DNA of 64,000 nucleotides from Pontivivens sp032464575. Lineage in GTDB: Bacteria > Pseudomonadota > Alphaproteobacteria > Rhodobacterales > Rhodobacteraceae. The position numbers and the translations under genes were made by a program. Positions 62,125 to 64,000 of the stretch are shown here, piece after piece. The notes under the pieces were generated by a model. That model made no database searches and was not told the DNA's origin. It was given only the letters and a program-made list of their open reading frames with translations. The stretch spans positions 310,001-374,000 of the forward strand of contig JAWDKM010000003.1 in the NCBI GenBank assembly GCA_032464575.1. Reading direction: 5' to 3'. Each line of letters starts with the position of its first letter. Within the stretch, counting starts at the first letter, position 1.

Positions 62125-62997
62125 ATGCAGTCGATGACGGGATTTGCGCGGGTGGACGGCACCGGCGAGGGGATGAGCTGGGCGTGGGAGGCGCGCAGCG
62201 TCAACGCGCGCGGCCTCGATCTGCGGCTGCGCCTGCCCGACGGGGCCGATGCGTTGGAGGCGGAACTGCGCAAGGCGACCCCGCGCCGGTTCGCGCGGGG
62301 CAACGTCTCGATCTCCCTGCGCTGGTCGCGCCTGCCCGATGCGGCGGGGGGCGGCGTGAACCGCGCGGCGCTCGATCAGGCACTCTCCGCCCTGGCCGAG
62401 GTGGAGGCGGTCGCCGCGCAGCAGGGTCGGGAGCTCGCACCGGTCAGTGCTACGGACATCCTCGCGCTGCGGGGCGTGGCGGAAGGCGGTGAAGCCGGAC
62501 AGGCCTGGCTCAAGGATGCTCAGGCGGACATCGCGGCCCTGCTCGACGCCCTGGCCCAAGCGCGCGAATCCGAAGGCGCGGCCCTTGCCGCGCTCCTCGC
62601 CACCTCCATCGACGAGGTCGCTCGCCTGATCGTCGAAGCGCGGAAGACCGCAGCGGCCCGTGCCGCCCGAACGGGCGAGACCTTGCGCACGCGCGTCGCC
62701 GCCCTGATGGAGGCCAGCCCCGACATCGACCGGCTGGAGCAGGAGCTCGCCCTGATCGTGGTGAAGGCCGACGTGACCGAGGAGCTCGACCGCCTCGACG
62801 CCCATGTCGCCGCGGCCCGTGTGCATCTGACCGAAACAGGCCCCATCGGGCGCAAGCTCGACTTCCTGATGCAGGAGTTCAACAGGGAGGCGAACACGCT
62901 GGCCTCCAAGTCCGGCGATACGGAGCTGACGCGCGTGGCCCTTGCGCTCAAGGTCGTGATCGATCAGATGCGCGAGCAGGTCCAGAACGTCGAATGA
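62125..62997 (+). CDS. yicC: YicC family endoribonuclease-like protein
   Basis: A 290-residue protein of the YicC family (YicC_N plus DUF1732). It begins MQSMTGFARV. The central conserved segment is WEARSVNARGLDLRLRLP, and the C-terminal domain has EQELALIVVKADVTEELDRLDAHV and PIGRKLDFLMQEFNREANTLASKSGD. E. coli YicC affects small-RNA degradation and has been described as an endoribonuclease. The ATG at 62125 is 6 bases after AGGAG; another at 62119 is too close. gmk follows after 7 bases, a widespread pairing. Confidence 0.92.
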   Translation: MQSMTGFARVDGTGEGMSWAWEARSVNARGLDLRLRLPDGADALEAELRKATPRRFARGNVSISLRWSRLPDAAGGGVNRAALDQALSALAEVEAVAAQQGRELAPVSATDILALRGVAEGGEAGQAWLKDAQADIAALLDALAQARESEGAALAALLATSIDEVARLIVEARKTAAARAARTGETLRTRVAALMEASPDIDRLEQELALIVVKADVTEELDRLDAHVAAARVHLTETGPIGRKLDFLMQEFNREANTLASKSGDTELTRVALALKVVIDQMREQVQNVE

Positions 62998-63004
62998 GAA
63001 CCGA

Positions 63005-63652
63005 ATGATAGATCCGTGCCGCCGCGGCCTCCTCGTCATCCTCTCCTCGCCCTCGGGGGCGGGCAAGTCGACGCTCTCGCGGCGGCTCCTATCGGAGGAC
63101 AGCGAGATCTCGTTCTCCATCTCCGCGACCACGCGGCCGCCGCGGCCGGGTGAGGCGGACGGGCGGGAGTACTACTTCAAGGACCGTGCCGAGTTCGAGC
63201 GGATGGTCGCGGCGGGCGAGATGCTGGAGCATGCCGAGGTCTTCGGCAATCTCTACGGCTCCCCCCTCGGCCCCGTCCGGGATGCGATGAGTGCGGGGCG
63301 CGACGTGCTCTTCGACGTGGACTGGCAGGGCGGCCAGCAGATCCGCAACTCGGAGATGGGGCGGGAGGCGATTTCGATCTTCATCCTGCCCCCGTCCATC
63401 GAGGAACTGGAGCACCGCCTGCGCAAGCGCGCGCAGGACGCCCCCGACGTGATCGCCCGGCGCATGGGCGAGGCCCGGCGCGAGATGAGCCACTGGGCCG
63501 AATACGACTACATCCTCATCAACGACGATCTCGACACCTGCTACGACCAGCTCCGCTCGGTTCTGATCGCCGAGCGCCTGCGCCGCGACCGCCGGCCGGA
63601 TATCGCCCAGCAGGCCCGGATCATGTCCGGCCAGATCAAGGAGAGAACCTGA
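63005..63652 (+). CDS. gmk: Guanylate kinase
   Basis: A 215-residue kinase converting GMP to GDP. The P-loop SSPSGAGKST is at residues 14-23. The guanylate-binding region holds SISATTRPPRPGEADGREYYF, and VDWQGGQQIRN and PPSIEELEHRLRKR mark the core and lid. The length is normal. It shares the stop/start TGATG with the following gene, suggesting one operon yicC-gmk-carbonic anhydrase. Confidence 0.96.
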   Translation: MIDPCRRGLLVILSSPSGAGKSTLSRRLLSEDSEISFSISATTRPPRPGEADGREYYFKDRAEFERMVAAGEMLEHAEVFGNLYGSPLGPVRDAMSAGRDVLFDVDWQGGQQIRNSEMGREAISIFILPPSIEELEHRLRKRAQDAPDVIARRMGEARREMSHWAEYDYILINDDLDTCYDQLRSVLIAERLRRDRRPDIAQQARIMSGQIKERT

Positions 63653-64000
63653 TGCCGCTCTACGCCCTCACCGACCGCCGCCCGGAGCTGCCGGAGAGCG
63701 GCGACTGCTGGGTCGCGCCCGATGCCAACGTGATCGGCGCCGTGCGGCTGGGGGCGGGCGTCGGCATCTGGTTCGGCTGCACGCTGCGCGGCGACAACGA
63801 GCTGATCGACGTGGGCGATAGTACCAACGTTCAGGAAAACGTGGTGATGCACACCGACATGGGCTTCCCGCTGACCATCGGGCGGGGCTGCACCATCGGG
63901 CACAAGGCGATGCTGCACGGCTGCACGATCGGGGACAATTCGCTGATCGGGATGGGAGCCACGGTTCTGAACGGTGCGAAGATCGGGATGAACTGCCTGA
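63652..64000 (+). CDS. Gamma-class carbonic anhydrase-like protein (3' end cut by window)
   Basis: 116 residues are visible of a left-handed beta-helix protein. Hexapeptide repeats run through VIGAVRLGAGVGIWFGCTLRGD and IGRGCTIGHKAMLHGCTIGDN. Likely zinc His residues are in MHTD and in IGHKAMLHG, as in the gamma-carbonic anhydrase/PaaY family. Such proteins hydrate CO2 or serve as thiol-ester or carnitine-related enzymes. It begins in the gmk stop. The gene runs beyond the window. Confidence 0.9.
   Translation, partial: MPLYALTDRRPELPESGDCWVAPDANVIGAVRLGAGVGIWFGCTLRGDNELIDVGDSTNVQENVVMHTDMGFPLTIGRGCTIGHKAMLHGCTIGDNSLIGMGATVLNGAKIGMNCL

Overview
The window is about 64 kb of GC-rich bacterial chromosome. 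It looks like an alphaproteobacterium of the Rhodobacteraceae (Roseobacter-like). The support is the mix of families: an accB neighbourhood, TRAP C4-dicarboxylate transport under DctBD control, the cysG-DUF2849-cysI-cysH-DUF934 sulfur locus with a divergent Lrp/AsnC regulator, class II DAHP synthase, YicC next to gmk, and a GlxA-type AraC regulator. Almost all of it is dense protein coding. One tRNA (Pro, UGG) was found; no rRNA, CRISPR array, insertion sequence or prophage was recognised.

Layout. 1-4.7 kb: accB (cut by the window edge), a DsbA-like thiol oxidoreductase, a secreted M48/TPR protease, a class I aminotransferase and a conserved hypothetical. 4.7-7.2 kb: a KefF-KefC-like glutathione-gated K+/H+ antiporter pair. 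7.4-21.8 kb: an accessory island of two divergent gene groups. The leftward group encodes a large protein of unknown family, a giant subtilase with four peptidoglycan-binding repeats, a shorter paralogue of the unknown protein, and a glucosaminidase-amidase. The rightward group encodes a SARP-type regulator, a PAP2/haloperoxidase-fold protein and a second subtilase. 21.9-22.8 kb: an ArsR regulator and a DUF6428 protein sharing a palindromic operator. 23.3-30.0 kb: assimilatory sulfate reduction plus ferredoxin-NADP reductase. 30.5-32.1 kb: a ring-cleaving-dioxygenase-like protein with an alpha/beta hydrolase (MhqO/MhqD type). 32.1-37.7 kb: pepN, then malate synthase G, a frameshifted XRE regulator and a GlcG-like protein. 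37.7-40.7 kb: small metabolic and membrane genes. 40.7-47.4 kb: dctBD and dctPQM. 47.4-52.3 kb: a DedA-like membrane protein, a solitary Liv-type binding protein, terB-like and gpt genes, a secreted formylglycine-generating-enzyme-like protein and a LysE exporter. 52.3-57.7 kb: fabI, pdxH, an SDR, a lipoprotein, two cold-shock genes, DUF192 and tRNA-Pro. 57.8-64 kb: a GlxA-type regulator, class II DAHP synthase, serB, a PAS-domain protein, yicC, gmk and a truncated gamma-carbonic anhydrase gene.

The part most likely to hold something undescribed is the island at 7.4-21.8 kb. Its proteins carry cell-wall cleavage, cell-wall binding and proteolysis domains, yet none has a recognisable Sec signal peptide. 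Two of them (at 8466-10040 and 14861-16885) are full-length paralogues of a family I do not recognise. A roughly 0.6 kb non-coding stretch between the divergent groups carries short repeats that could be regulator sites. The link between the parts, and any function for the whole, is inference from gene order and domains.
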